Below are positions 8,516-18,030 of a DNA stretch of 64,000 nucleotides, in pieces; the stretch's first letter is position 1, and each line of letters starts with the position of its first letter. The DNA comes from Duncaniella muris (lineage in GTDB: Bacteria > Bacteroidota > Bacteroidia > Bacteroidales > Muribaculaceae): assembly GCF_003024805.1 (NCBI RefSeq), contig NZ_PUEC01000017.1:1-64000 (forward strand). The letters run 5' to 3'. The translations under genes and the position numbers were made by a program. The notes under the pieces were generated by a model. That model did no database searches and had not been told where the DNA came from. It was given only the letters and a program-made list of their open reading frames with translations.

Positions 8516-11500
8516 ATGCCGAGAATAAAAATAAGTCAAGCCGCTAAAGAATTCAACGTCACTATCCAGTCGTTAGCTGACCAGTTGAGTAAAAAGGGTA
8601 TCACAATCGATGCCTCGAATCCTAACACCCGTCTGGATGAGAGCGCCTATGATATCCTCGTCGAGGCTTTCCAGCCCGACCGCAAGGAGCGCGAGCGTAT
8701 CGACCGCATGCGTCAGAAAGAAAAAGAAAAATCAGCTGTCGCTACTTCATCTGACCGTGAAGCGGCTGCCTCTGTCTCCCACGGACCCCGTGTCATTGGC
8801 AAGATAGAGCTTGACAAAAACAATAACCCCATACCTGCGGCTCCCGCAAAGCCTGAGCCTGCGGCAGAGACCATAAAGGACGCTGCTGCCGAGGCTCCCA
8901 AGGCTCCTGAAGCCCCCAAAGCCGAAGCTCCTGCGCCTAAGACTGAGCCTGCGAAACCCGCAGCTCCCGCCCCTGAGGCTCCGAAGGCTGAGACCAAGCC
9001 TGCCGAGCCCGCTCAGGCTGAACCTGCCGTGAAGAAGGAAGAGATGAAGGCCGAAGCTCCCAAGCCCGCCGCGCCTGCGGTCGAGGCCCCCAAGGCTCCT
9101 GAAGCCCCCAAGGCTGAGGCTCCCGCGCCCAAGGCTGAAACTTCTGCCCCCAAGGCAGAACCCGCCAAGGCCGCCGCGCCTGCAGTCGAGGCTCCGAAAG
9201 CCCCTGAGGCTCCCAAGCCGGCGGCCCCCGCACCCACGGCTCCGGCGGCTCCGAAAGCTCCTGAGGCTCCTAAGGCCGAGGCGAAGCCTGCCGAACCGGC
9301 TCCTGCAAAACCTGCGGAAGACGAAGTGTTCCGCTATCAGTCTGACGCCCAGGTAGTGGCTCCCAAAGTGGTGGGCCATATCGACCTGTCGGCCCTCAAC
9401 CAGTCTACCCGTCCGAAAAAGAAATCAAAGGAAGAGCGCCGCAACGAACGCATCAAGGGTGCGGCCGGTGCCAATGCCTCATCGCAGGGCGGCGACCGCA
9501 AGAAGCGTCGTCGTATCGGTGGCAAGGTAGACATCGAGAAAGCAGCCCAGGGCGGTGAGAACGCCGGTGGCAACAACGGCGGAGGTGGCAACAACCGTGG
9601 CGGAAACGGCGGCGGTAACAACAACGGCGGCGGCAACCGTGGCGGCAATGACCGCGGACGTGGCCGAGACCGCGAACGCAACAAACGTCCGGTTCACACC
9701 GAAGTCAATGAAGAAGACGTTCAGAAGCAGGTGCGCGAAACTCTCGCCCGCCTGACCTCGAAAGATAAGAACCAGAAGAAAGGCGCCAAGTGGCGCAAGG
9801 AAAAACGCGAGGCTGTGGCCCACCGTGCCCATGAAGCGGCCGCCGAGGCAGCTGCTGAAAGCAAGGTGCTCAAGCTCACAGAGTTTGTGACCGCCAATGA
9901 CCTTGCGGTAATGATGGACGTGCCCATCAACAACGTCATAGCCACCTGTATGAACCTTGGTGTGATGGTGTCTATCAACCAGCGTCTCGACGCCGAGACC
10001 ATCAACATCGTGGCCGAGGAATTCGGCTACCAGACCGAATACGTTTCGGCTGAGGTTGTGGAAGCCATCCAGCAGGAAGAGGATTCGGAAGACGAACTCG
10101 TGACCCGCCCGCCGATCGTGACCGTCATGGGCCACGTAGACCACGGCAAGACTTCGCTTCTCGACTATATCCGCAACGCCAACGTGATCGCAGGCGAGGC
10201 CGGCGGCATCACCCAGCATATCGGTGCCTATAACGTGAAACTCTCGGACGGCCGTCACATCACCTTCCTTGACACTCCGGGCCATGAGGCCTTCACCGCC
10301 ATGCGTGCCCGCGGTGCCAAAGTGACCGACCTCTGTATCATTATCGTCGCTGCTGATGACAATGTCATGCCGCAGACCATCGAGGCCATCAACCATGCCT
10401 CGGCTGCCGGTGTGCCCATCGTATTCGCCATCAACAAGATCGACAAGCCCGCTGCAAACCCTGACAAGATCAAGGAAGAGCTGGCCCAGATGAACTATCT
10501 CGTAGAGGAATGGGGCGGCAAATACCAGTCGCAGGACATTTCTGCCAAGAAGGGCATCGGAGTAGAGGACCTCATGGAGAAAGTGCTTCTCGAAGCCGAA
10601 CTCCTCGACCTCAAGGCCAATCCGAACCGCCGCGCCACCGGTTCGATCATCGAATCGTCGCTTGACAAGGGCCGCGGCTATGTGGCCACAGTGCTCGTGC
10701 AGAACGGCACACTCCGTGTGGGCGACATCATTCTTGCCGGAACCCACTTCGGCCGCGTGAAAGCTATGTTCAACGAACGTAACCAGCGCATCACCGAGGC
10801 CGGTCCCGCCGAACCTACCCTCATCCTGGGTCTCAACGGCGCTCCGACTGCAGGCGACACCTTCAATGTGATGGAAACCGAGCAGGAAGCCCGCGAGATC
10901 GCCACCAAGCGCGAACAGCTCCAGCGCGAACTCGGTCTGCGTACCTCCAAGCGCACCACTCTCGAAGAGATCGGCCGCCGCCGCGCCATCGGAAACTTCC
11001 ACGAGCTCAACATCATCGTCAAGGGTGACGTCGACGGCTCGATCGAGGCTCTTTCCGACTCGCTCATCAAACTCTCGACCGAAGAAGTCAAAGTCAACGT
11101 GCTCCACAAGGCTGTCGGCGCCATCTCCGAAAGCGATGTTACCCTCGCAGCCGCCTCTGATGCCATCATCATCGGCTTCCAGGTGCGTCCCTCGCAGGCC
11201 GCCCGCCGTGCCGCCGAGCGTGACGGTGTGGAGATCCGCCTCTACTCGGTCATCTATCAGGCCATCGAGGAGGTCAAGGACGCGATGGAAGGCATGCTCG
11301 CCCCCGAAATCAAGGAAGAAGTCATCGGTACCGCCGAAGTGCTTCAGACATTCCGCATCTCCAAGGTCGGCACAATCGCCGGTGCCATTGTCCGCGAAGG
11401 ACGCATCAAGCGCAGCTGCAAAGTGCGCCTGATCCGCGACGGCATTGTGCGCTACACCGGTGAGCTCGGATCGCTCAAGCGCATGAAGGACGATGTCAAG

Positions 11501-11611
11501 GAAGTCACCTCTGGCTATGACTGCGGTCTCTCGATAGCCGGTTACAACGACGTGCAGGAAGGCGACCTCATCGAAGCCTACGAAGAAGTCGAGGTTAAGA
11601 AGACTCTCTGA
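8516..11611 (+). CDS. infB: translation initiation factor IF-2
   Basis: IF-2 is the GTPase that places initiator tRNA on the ribosome. At 1031 residues it is long, as is usual in Bacteroidetes. Residues 1-70 are an IF2N-type domain. About 105-272 is an Ala/Pro/Lys/Glu repeat linker, and about 347-382 a Gly/Asn/Arg-rich stretch of GGN and RGG type. The second IF2N domain follows. The GTPase domain shows G1 GHVDHGKT (539-546), G3 DTPGHE and G4 NKID; domains II to IV follow to the C-terminus. All GTP-binding motifs are intact. It is the third gene of the rimP operon. Confidence 0.97.
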   Translation: MPRIKISQAAKEFNVTIQSLADQLSKKGITIDASNPNTRLDESAYDILVEAFQPDRKERERIDRMRQKEKEKSAVATSSDREAAASVSHGPRVIGKIELDKNNNPIPAAPAKPEPAAETIKDAAAEAPKAPEAPKAEAPAPKTEPAKPAAPAPEAPKAETKPAEPAQAEPAVKKEEMKAEAPKPAAPAVEAPKAPEAPKAEAPAPKAETSAPKAEPAKAAAPAVEAPKAPEAPKPAAPAPTAPAAPKAPEAPKAEAKPAEPAPAKPAEDEVFRYQSDAQVVAPKVVGHIDLSALNQSTRPKKKSKEERRNERIKGAAGANASSQGGDRKKRRRIGGKVDIEKAAQGGENAGGNNGGGGNNRGGNGGGNNNGGGNRGGNDRGRGRDRERNKRPVHTEVNEEDVQKQVRETLARLTSKDKNQKKGAKWRKEKREAVAHRAHEAAAEAAAESKVLKLTEFVTANDLAVMMDVPINNVIATCMNLGVMVSINQRLDAETINIVAEEFGYQTEYVSAEVVEAIQQEEDSEDELVTRPPIVTVMGHVDHGKTSLLDYIRNANVIAGEAGGITQHIGAYNVKLSDGRHITFLDTPGHEAFTAMRARGAKVTDLCIIIVAADDNVMPQTIEAINHASAAGVPIVFAINKIDKPAANPDKIKEELAQMNYLVEEWGGKYQSQDISAKKGIGVEDLMEKVLLEAELLDLKANPNRRATGSIIESSLDKGRGYVATVLVQNGTLRVGDIILAGTHFGRVKAMFNERNQRITEAGPAEPTLILGLNGAPTAGDTFNVMETEQEAREIATKREQLQRELGLRTSKRTTLEEIGRRRAIGNFHELNIIVKGDVDGSIEALSDSLIKLSTEEVKVNVLHKAVGAISESDVTLAAASDAIIIGFQVRPSQAARRAAERDGVEIRLYSVIYQAIEEVKDAMEGMLAPEIKEEVIGTAEVLQTFRISKVGTIAGAIVREGRIKRSCKVRLIRDGIVRYTGELGSLKRMKDDVKEVTSGYDCGLSIAGYNDVQEGDLIEAYEEVEVKKTL

Positions 11612-11633
11612 CCTGGGGGACTGATACGGACCC

Positions 11634-11666
11634 TGAAAGGAGAGTGAAAGGAAAATGAAAGGATTA
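11634..11666 (+). repeat. three 11-bp tandem repeats before folK
   Basis: TGAAAGGAGAG, TGAAAGGAAAA and TGAAAGGATTA follow one another exactly, and the last ends 14 bases before the folK start codon. Each unit carries a GAAAGGA that resembles a Shine-Dalgarno sequence, so the array could affect folK translation. It may equally be slippage. Confidence 0.5.
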
Positions 11667-11680
11667 AGTGCCGCAGCTCT

Positions 11681-12175
11681 ATGACGCACAATATCCATAT
11701 CAACATAGGCTCAAACAGCGGCTGCCGCCACGCTCTGATCGAGCGCGCGGCAGCCGCCGTTTCTTCCGCTCTGGGCGGAGAGGTGCTCCGCTCGGATATC
11801 ATCGAGACCGAACCCTGGGGCTTCGAGTCAGACAATACCTTTCTGAACCTTGGTCTCATGACCGTGGTCTCCCTGCCTGACAGCACCGACATGGAAGCAT
11901 TTGCCATAGGTCTGCTGAGGTGTCTCAGAGAGATTGAGCGCGGAATCGACCCCTCGCCCCACCGCGACAGCGAGGGCCGCTACATTGACCGCGCCATAGA
12001 CATCGACCTGATAGCCGTAGGTTCAGTTGTGGTCTCGCTTCCGGAGCTCATCATCCCGCATCCCCGCATGCATGAGCGCTATTTTGTGCTCCGGCCTCTG
12101 TCGCAACTCGATCCGTCGTGGCGCCATCCGCTCCTCGGACTGACCGCCGTGCAGCTTCTCGACAGCCTTGGCTGA
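11681..12175 (+). CDS. folK: HPPK, 2-amino-4-hydroxy-6-hydroxymethyldihydropteridine diphosphokinase
   Basis: The protein transfers pyrophosphate from ATP to the pterin precursor in folate synthesis. Its start THNIHINIGSN matches the family N-terminus, and YIDRAIDIDLIAVG followed by LIIPHPRMHERYFVLRPL is the HPPK signature with its metal-binding Asp residues. The 164 residues are normal for the family. It starts 69 bases after infB on the same strand; no separate promoter is clear. Its end overlaps the frame of the next region only through non-coding sequence. Confidence 0.92.
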   Translation: MTHNIHINIGSNSGCRHALIERAAAAVSSALGGEVLRSDIIETEPWGFESDNTFLNLGLMTVVSLPDSTDMEAFAIGLLRCLREIERGIDPSPHRDSEGRYIDRAIDIDLIAVGSVVVSLPELIIPHPRMHERYFVLRPLSQLDPSWRHPLLGLTAVQLLDSLG

Positions 12176-12266
12176 CCTCGCGGCAGGTCTGAATCCCTCT
12201 CCCGGCTCTGGGAAACAACAGTCGACCAAAAACAACCCGAACCAATCCAACAATCACATCAACCGA

Positions 12267-13715
12267 ATGTCAGACAGCGGACTCAAACAGAAAACCGCCA
12301 AGGGGCTTCTCTGGGGCGGAATAGGCAGCGGCACCATGCAGCTGCTCAATCTGCTTTTCGGCATATTCCTGTCAAGACTTCTCTCTCCGGCCGACTACGG
12401 TGTGGTCGGGGCGCTGACCATATTCTCGGCTATGGCCGGACTCTTTGCCGAAAGCGGCTTCACTCTGGCTATAGTCAACAGGAAAAACATCAGCCATGAC
12501 GACTACAACGCCGTGTTCTGGTTCAACATTGTGGCTGGACTCGGCCTCTACGGGCTGCTTTTCGCGCTTGCCCCGCTGATAGCCCGCTTCTATAATCAGC
12601 CCGAAATGGTGTGGCTCTCGCGCTTTCTCTTCCTGGGCTTCCTTTTCGGAGGAATAGCCACCGCGCCGTCGGCCTACTTCTTCCGCAATCTCAATGTCAA
12701 GCTCCGCAGCCAGATACAGATCTGCGCCATACTTCTCTCCGGCACCGTCGGTGTCACCTGCGCCGCGTTCGGATGCGGCTACTGGGGCATAGCGGCCCAG
12801 ACGGTCACCTATTCAGGCTGCAACGCGCTGCTGCTGTGGCTGCGTTCGCCCTGGCATCCCACGCTATCGTTCCGCATGGCCCCGCTGCGCGAGATGCTAC
12901 CATTCAGCACCCGGCAGCTGATGACCTCGCTCTTCACCCACATCAACAACAATTTCTTCTCCGTGCTGCTGGGCCGCTTCTACGGAATGCAGCCCACGGG
13001 TTATTATACGCAGGGCAGCAAGTGGACCACTATGGGCTATTCGACCATCTCCGGAATGCTCAACAGTGTGGCCCAGCCGGTGTTTCGCGAGGCATCCGAA
13101 GAGCGTGAGCGCCTCTGCCGGGTGTTTCTCAAAATGCTCCGTTTCACCTCCTTTGTCTGCTTTCCGGCCATGTTCGGCCTGGCAATCGTGGCCAGAGAAC
13201 TGATTGTGCTGAGCGTGACGGCCAAGTGGCTTCCGTGTGTGCCGGTGATGCAGATTCTTTGTGTCTGGGGCGCATTCATGCCTGTGGCTACTCTCTACGG
13301 CAACCTCTTCAACAGCATTGGCCGTCCGAACATATATATGTGGAACACTATCTCGCTGGGGCTCATGCAGCTTCTCTGTGTGATGCTCAGTTACCCCTAC
13401 GGGCTGACGGTGATGCTTGAGGTCTATGCCGGAGTCAATGTATGCTGGCTTTTTGTCTGGCACTATTTTGCGGCCCGACACATCGGGCTGCGCCTCTCCG
13501 GGGTGCTTAAGAGCATGATGCCCTACATAGCTGTGTCACTTGCAGTCATGGCCGTCACGGTAGCCGCTACCGCACGGATCGAAAGCGCCATTGTCTCGCT
13601 TCTTGCCAAGATCTTCATGGCCGCCGCGCTCTACGGTCTGCTGATGTGGAGGCTGAAATCCGTAGTGTTCCGCGAGAGCATCGGCTATCTGACCAAAGGG
13701 CGCCTGAAACTCTGA
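12267..13715 (+). CDS. polysaccharide flippase, Wzx/MATE-like
   Basis: This membrane protein of 482 residues has about 12-14 hydrophobic segments and belongs to the polysaccharide transporter (PST) group that flips lipid-linked sugars across the inner membrane. The start LKQKTAKGLLWGGIGSG is the classic N-terminus of the family. I start at ATG 12267; the open frame reaches back to 12168, but the added Asn/Gln-rich residues look like non-coding sequence and overlap folK. A glycosyltransferase gene follows 31 bases later, supporting a joint role in surface glycan synthesis. The glycan is unknown. Confidence 0.88.
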   Translation: MSDSGLKQKTAKGLLWGGIGSGTMQLLNLLFGIFLSRLLSPADYGVVGALTIFSAMAGLFAESGFTLAIVNRKNISHDDYNAVFWFNIVAGLGLYGLLFALAPLIARFYNQPEMVWLSRFLFLGFLFGGIATAPSAYFFRNLNVKLRSQIQICAILLSGTVGVTCAAFGCGYWGIAAQTVTYSGCNALLLWLRSPWHPTLSFRMAPLREMLPFSTRQLMTSLFTHINNNFFSVLLGRFYGMQPTGYYTQGSKWTTMGYSTISGMLNSVAQPVFREASEERERLCRVFLKMLRFTSFVCFPAMFGLAIVARELIVLSVTAKWLPCVPVMQILCVWGAFMPVATLYGNLFNSIGRPNIYMWNTISLGLMQLLCVMLSYPYGLTVMLEVYAGVNVCWLFVWHYFAARHIGLRLSGVLKSMMPYIAVSLAVMAVTVAATARIESAIVSLLAKIFMAAALYGLLMWRLKSVVFRESIGYLTKGRLKL

Positions 13716-13746
13716 AAAAATTTATTTGCAATAACTCTGAAAGGAT

Positions 13747-14769
13747 ATGGATATACTTGAGAATGTCACGGTGATAATCCCGGCCCACAACAGGCCGGAG
13801 CGTCTGCAGCGCCTGCTCGATTATTACAGAGGCACAGGCTTGCGGGTGATTGTCCCCGACTCGTCAGACGCTTTGTTTACCGGGCGTATGGATCCGGAAC
13901 AGGTGGTCTATCTCCACCGTCCGGGTCTGCATTTCCTGCTTAAGATAAGGGAGATACTGCCCATGATCAGCACGCGCTATGTGTTTTACTGCGCCGACGA
14001 TGACTTCATAGTGCCCGAAGCGGTCAGTGAGATTGCGGAGTTTCTTGACCGGAATCCGTCATACAGCTGCGCGCAGGGCCACTATCTGACCTTCACCCCC
14101 TGCGGTGACGGCGTGCGCTTCACTCCCCGCTATATCCGCAATTTCGACAGCCGTGTGGACGGTGACAGCGCCGTGGAGCGGCTGACCGGCCAGCTCGGAA
14201 TGTATGCTTCGGTGCTCTATGGGGTGGTGAGGACCGATGCTTTCATCCGCACCTATCAATATTGTTTCGACAGCAAGGGTGAGCCGCGTTTCCGCAATCT
14301 GTATCTCGCAGAGGAGTTTTTTCATAACTCGATGCTGATCCACGGCTGCTATGCCACCTTGCCTTGCTTCTACAGTGCCCGCGAGCAGATACGCAATTCA
14401 GCGGCGCAGATCACCGTGCCTTCGTCGGTGATCAAGAATTCGCCGGAATACCGGCCGGAGTTCGACGGCTTTGTCCGCGGGCTCACACTTCTGCTTTCGG
14501 AGTGCGCCGGGATGCCGGAGTCTGAGTCCGAGGCTCTGATCAGACGTGTGGTTTCGGCGCCTGCCGACAAGCCTTCCGTTTTGTTCAAGCGCCGGGTCAA
14601 TGCTTTTCTTGACCGCCATCCTCTGCTTGGCTGGGCCTCACGGCTGTCAGTATGGCGCTATCATCAGAAGGGGCTGAAAGCCGTGAGAGGACTTCAGAGC
14701 TATCCATGCACCTTCTCCACCCCGGCCACCGAGGCTATTGTCAGGGCGGTCAGGTCGGGGGGACAATGA
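13747..14769 (+). CDS. family 2-type glycosyltransferase (TIGR00180-like)
   Basis: The protein opens with VTVIIPAHNRPERLQRLLDYY, the nucleotide-sugar-binding start of GT-A fold glycosyltransferases, and has YVFYCADDDFIVPEA at about residues 80-95, the Asp-rich metal-binding motif. At 340 residues with no membrane segment, it matches the TIGR00180-like enzymes seen in surface polysaccharide clusters. It lies just behind a flippase gene and probably works on the same glycan. Donor and acceptor sugars cannot be read from the sequence. Confidence 0.82.
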   Translation: MDILENVTVIIPAHNRPERLQRLLDYYRGTGLRVIVPDSSDALFTGRMDPEQVVYLHRPGLHFLLKIREILPMISTRYVFYCADDDFIVPEAVSEIAEFLDRNPSYSCAQGHYLTFTPCGDGVRFTPRYIRNFDSRVDGDSAVERLTGQLGMYASVLYGVVRTDAFIRTYQYCFDSKGEPRFRNLYLAEEFFHNSMLIHGCYATLPCFYSAREQIRNSAAQITVPSSVIKNSPEYRPEFDGFVRGLTLLLSECAGMPESESEALIRRVVSAPADKPSVLFKRRVNAFLDRHPLLGWASRLSVWRYHQKGLKAVRGLQSYPCTFSTPATEAIVRAVRSGGQ

Positions 14770-14846
14770 GGAAAAGAGTTGTTGAAAAAGAATTTCTGCA
14801 AAGATAAGACATCCGCCGGGAGTGCGATAATGCGGAGAGGCCCCTT

Positions 14847-14976
14847 CCGGAGCGGTAAATCGGTGTCCTCGACCGGACACCATATGCAGGAGGTGATCGC
14901 AAACCCGTGACACCTGCGCGCTTTGCGCTTCGGTGTCACGGGCTATGAGTAAACCGATGTCCTGTCGGACATCACC
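14847..14976 (+). repeat. three-hairpin interspersed repeat, copy R1
   Basis: The copy begins CCGGAGCGGTAAATCGGTG. Its three hairpins are GGTGTCC/GGACACC, a GC-rich CCCGTGACACC/GGTGTCACGGG, and a degenerate third hairpin after CTATGAGTAAACCG. Copies R2 and R3 share the plan. The stretch 14770-15449 holds no gene; it contains R1, R2 in inverted orientation and a terminator. Confidence 0.75.
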
Positions 14977-15097
14977 ATCCGGCCTCAGTACGCGCAGCGT
15001 GATCCGGACAGTTCCCATGTCAGACGAGATGTGTTCCGTCCGGGCTGTTGATGTCGGGTTTCCGGCAATGCGGGTTTCGTCCTGGCCGTGGTCGGCG

Positions 15098-15222
15098 GGT
15101 GTCCGGCAGGACACCGATTTACTCATAGCCCCCGACACCGTAGCGCATTGCGCGTAGGTGTCGGGGAGAAGACATTAAAACCAATGTGGTGTCCGGTTGA
15201 GGACACCGATTTACCGCTCCGG
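15098..15222 (-). repeat. three-hairpin interspersed repeat, copy R2 (inverted)
   Basis: Read on the minus strand this copy has CCGGAGCGGTAAATCGGTG, then CCCCGACACC/GGTGTCGGGG, then CTATGAGTAAATCGGTGTCC and GGACACC. It is the inverse of R1 about 120 bases away. The spacer between them has no gene. Confidence 0.75.
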
Positions 15223-15329
15223 ATGGTCTCGGAATTCGCGGCACCCGGAATCCGCTGTGCCTAAATCATTTCACATTCGGATAGTTTTCGACGTTTCAAC
15301 CGGGTTTTGCAGCGAGACCCGAAAAAAGT

Positions 15330-15364
15330 GCCTCCGGATGCTGAAAGACCAGGCATCCGGAGGC
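15330..15364 (-). terminator. terminator of xerC-hpf
   Basis: GCCTCCGGATGC (15330-15341) pairs perfectly over 12 bases with GCATCCGGAGGC (15353-15364). On the minus strand the stem is followed by ACTTTTTTC, so it fits intrinsic termination after hpf. Confidence 0.7.
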
Positions 15365-15449
15365 GTTATGATTTCAGTGTTCCCCGATGTTATGCTGTGG
15401 CGCATTCAGAGGGGGGCGGTTGTCTTAGAGGTCGTTTTTAGACAATCTC

Positions 15450-15743
15450 TTATTTCTTGTTTTTGATTTTTTCGAGCTGACGGTCGAGGGCTTCGAGACA
15501 GAGGTCAATGGCTTCTTCAAAAGTGTCGGCGGTCTTGTCGGCTACCTGTTCGCGTTCCTGGGGTACGCTCAGGCTGACGATGGCCTGTTTATTGAGGGCT
15601 GTTTCGGGTTTTACCACACGAAGCGAAACCTCGGCGCTCATCACTTCGGGATAACGGCGGGTCAGCTTCTCGATTTTCTTGTTGATGAAAGAGGTCAGTT
15701 TTTCGCTGATGTCGAAGTGGATGGCTTTGATGTTAGTTTCCAT
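15450..15743 (-). CDS. hpf: ribosome hibernation-promoting factor, short form
   Basis: The 97-residue protein matches the short HPF/YfiA family, which binds the 30S subunit and inactivates ribosomes in starvation. It begins METNIKAIHFDISEKLTSFI and has the usual basic helix LTRRYPEVMSAEVSLRVV; the C-terminus is Lys-rich. Its start overlaps the end of xerC by 11 bases, so the two genes are translated from one mRNA. This pairing is common in Bacteroidetes. Confidence 0.93.
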   Translation of the reverse strand: METNIKAIHFDISEKLTSFINKKIEKLTRRYPEVMSAEVSLRVVKPETALNKQAIVSLSVPQEREQVADKTADTFEEAIDLCLEALDRQLEKIKNKK

Positions 15744-16665
15744 TTTTTCCTCCTTTTTTTAATGCACGCGGATGTGCGAGTTGGTAATTATGTTTAAGTT
15801 CACTGTAGGTCACATGGGTGTAGACCTGTGTAGATGTCAGAGACTGGTGTCCGAGCAGGGTCTGGACTGAGGTGAGAGGCGCTCCGGAGTTGAGCATGTC
15901 AGTGGCAAAGGAGTGGCGCAGCACGTGGGGGCTCAGCCGGCTGGCATGGACTCCCTCTTCGGAGAGGGTGCGGTGGACCACGTTGTAGACAAATTTCCGG
16001 TAGAGCGGAAGTCCGTCGTCGCGGACCAGGAGCGGTGCTGTCGGGTCGGCCGGAGAGATGGCGGTGGCCGGAGAGGAGTCGCGCGTCAACCGATAGTCTT
16101 CTATTGCCTGGCAGAGTTCGGGCCCGATCGGGATTATTCTCTCCTTATTACGCTTTCCGAGCACTTTTAGTTCACCTCTGGAGGTGTCGGTGGCGCGGTC
16201 GAGCAGGCCTGTCAGCTCAGAGCAGCGGATGCCGGTGGAGTAGAGCAGGTCTATGATCAGACGGTCGCGGAGTTCGGCGAAGGTGTCGGTCGGGGCGTCG
16301 TCAAGAACGCGGGCTGTGTCGTCGGGGCGTATGTAGACCGGAAGGTCTTTGGGTATTTTGGCGAGTGTAAGAGCCGATGCGGGGTTTGATTTGAGCCCGT
16401 GGTGACACATCAGAAAGCGGAAAAATGATCGCAGCGATGAAGCCTTGCGGCGGATGGTGCGGGGCGAGCGGCCTTCGCGGCCCAGAGAGCCGATCCACTG
16501 GCGCAGATCCGAGGTGGTGACGTCAAGCGGGTGCAGGAGTTCGGGACGGCCTGCCGTGGCAAAATCGGCCCACGCCATGAGGTCGGTGCGGTAGGCACTG
16601 ACTGTCAGCATCGAGTAGTTGAGCTCGTGGCTGAGGTGGTCGAGGAATTGATTGATCAGTTCCAT
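15733..16665 (-). CDS. xerC: tyrosine recombinase XerC-type
   Basis: The protein resolves chromosome dimers or carries out related site-specific recombination. The 310 residues show an N-terminal SAM-like domain (about 1-85) and a catalytic domain with GIRCSEL (Arg), GKRNKERIIPI (Lys), HVLRHSFATDML (His, Arg) and STQVYTHV (the nucleophilic Tyr). All catalytic residues are present. Its pairing with hpf argues for the housekeeping XerC. In related genomes rpsU often precedes it, but the 158 bases upstream (16666-16823) hold no such gene. Confidence 0.88.
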   Translation of the reverse strand: MELINQFLDHLSHELNYSMLTVSAYRTDLMAWADFATAGRPELLHPLDVTTSDLRQWIGSLGREGRSPRTIRRKASSLRSFFRFLMCHHGLKSNPASALTLAKIPKDLPVYIRPDDTARVLDDAPTDTFAELRDRLIIDLLYSTGIRCSELTGLLDRATDTSRGELKVLGKRNKERIIPIGPELCQAIEDYRLTRDSSPATAISPADPTAPLLVRDDGLPLYRKFVYNVVHRTLSEEGVHASRLSPHVLRHSFATDMLNSGAPLTSVQTLLGHQSLTSTQVYTHVTYSELKHNYQLAHPRALKKGGKNGN

Positions 16666-16823
16666 AACATTCGGGGCTTCGGTTGGTTTGCCGTTAGCGC
16701 GAATATAGGAAATGTTTTTGTAAGAAGCAAATCTTTTTGCGCTGATTTTGCAGGAAACTTCTCAGGCGGGTGCGGGTTGAAGGTGGGAGAGGAGAGAGGA
16801 GAACGGGCCTACAGGCTGATGGA

Positions 16824-18029
16824 TCAGGCTGATATGGAGGGGGCGAGGAGCATGCTGGCGGGTATGGCGGCGCCGAAGGGGAGCAGGCAGTGGATAGGGT
16901 CGGCTCCGAGGCTGCCGGTGGTCTGCACGACGGCGAAGACGGTGCCGGCGCTGTCGAAGTTGTAGGCTATGTTGTAGAGGACCACTGTGGCGGTGATGAA
17001 GAGCAGTTCGATGATGATGGCGGTGATGAGCGTTGCTGCCGAGGGTACTTTGAAGCGCAGGAGCGGGACGGCAGCGTAGCGGGCTATCAGTATGAAGGGG
17101 AGCATGATGGAGAAGAAGAGGCAGATGAAGGCCCAGGCGGTGGTGACGGGTGAGTTTTCGGAGAATATGTCGAGTCCGTCGAGGATGTTGGGGTTGCCGG
17201 TGACGGAGTAGACTATTATGCCTGCTACGAGCGAGAGGATGAGGCAGAGCATCACGAAGGCTACTATGGCGCAGACCATTCCGAAGAATCCGAGGATGAA
17301 TTTGGCGGCTATCGAGAAGAAGGTGTTGATGAAGGTGGCGAATGACGATGAGTTTTCGTCAGGCACGGGGGCTGCGGGGGGTGTGGAGTTGTTGATCACG
17401 GTCTGGCCTATGTTGTCAAGCGTGACGGGCTGGCCTTGCATTTCGAGGATCTGACGCGGGGTGTGGGCCACGGGGATGATCATCCATGCCACCATGTAGA
17501 CTATTACGCAGGGCCAGAAATAGGTGCAGACGGTTAGGATGGTGGCGAGGATGCGCATGACGGTTACGTCCCAGCCGAGATACTGCGCGAGGCCGGCTAT
17601 GACGCCTCCGAACACTTTATGGCGCACGTCGCGGTAGAGCCGTTTGTGGATTGGCGGCGGGGGCGGTGTGGCCTGACCGGTGCTGTGGCGGCTCTGTGGG
17701 GCTGCTTTGGGGTCGGGAGGGGTGGCGCCGGTCGGTTCGCTGCTGTGGCGGGAGGTGCTGTCAGGGTCTTCTTCGGAGAGTTCTTCGGGACGGCCCATTG
17801 TCTCGATGACGCGGTTGACGTCATCAATGACGATTACGTTGGCTCCGCGGGCAATGCGTTCTTCGAAGTGTTCGGAGATGCGCTGTTCGATGTCGTTGAC
17901 TATCTCGTCGGCTTCGTTGTCGGCGAAAGTGGCCCGGAGCTGGGAGAGGTAGTCGAGGAGGAGAGTGTAGGCGTCTTCGTCGATGTAGAAGATTTTGCCG
18001 TTTATGTTGGCGGGGAAGCTCTTTTTCAT
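16824..18029 (-). CDS. PspC-domain membrane protein
   Basis: The 401-residue protein has an N-terminal cytoplasmic domain (1-90) with DEADEIVND-type acidic helices, a Pro/Ser-rich linker (about 95-130), a PspC domain (about 130-195; HKVFGGVIAGLAQYLGWDVTVMRI) with membrane helices, and several further hydrophobic segments. PspC proteins sense envelope stress; a Bacteroidetes version with this extended shape is frequently next to a PadR regulator, as here. The gene starts one base after the padR stop (CATGTCA on the plus strand), so the two are translationally linked. Confidence 0.85.
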   Translation of the reverse strand: MKKSFPANINGKIFYIDEDAYTLLLDYLSQLRATFADNEADEIVNDIEQRISEHFEERIARGANVIVIDDVNRVIETMGRPEELSEEDPDSTSRHSSEPTGATPPDPKAAPQSRHSTGQATPPPPPIHKRLYRDVRHKVFGGVIAGLAQYLGWDVTVMRILATILTVCTYFWPCVIVYMVAWMIIPVAHTPRQILEMQGQPVTLDNIGQTVINNSTPPAAPVPDENSSSFATFINTFFSIAAKFILGFFGMVCAIVAFVMLCLILSLVAGIIVYSVTGNPNILDGLDIFSENSPVTTAWAFICLFFSIMLPFILIARYAAVPLLRFKVPSAATLITAIIIELLFITATVVLYNIAYNFDSAGTVFAVVQTTGSLGADPIHCLLPFGAAIPASMLLAPSISA

Positions 18030-18030
18030 G

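Noticed and set aside
9479-11698. A 739-codon open frame opposite infB.
   Set aside because: The infB frame is certain, with intact GTPase motifs. The antisense frame is open because of GC-rich third positions and has no recognisable domain.
12168-12266. Longer start for the flippase at 12168.
   Set aside because: It would overlap folK and add an Asn/Gln-rich leader not typical of the family, whereas MSDSGLKQKTAKGLLWG matches.
14847-15222. Possible CRISPR array, because short units recur at intervals.
   Set aside because: Units are few, unevenly spaced, in both orientations and made of different hairpins; no cas genes are nearby.
15733-16665. XerC-type recombinase as the dedicated invertase of the susC promoter segment.
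   Set aside because: It lies 32 kb away beside hpf, the housekeeping position. A link to the inversion sites cannot be shown from sequence.
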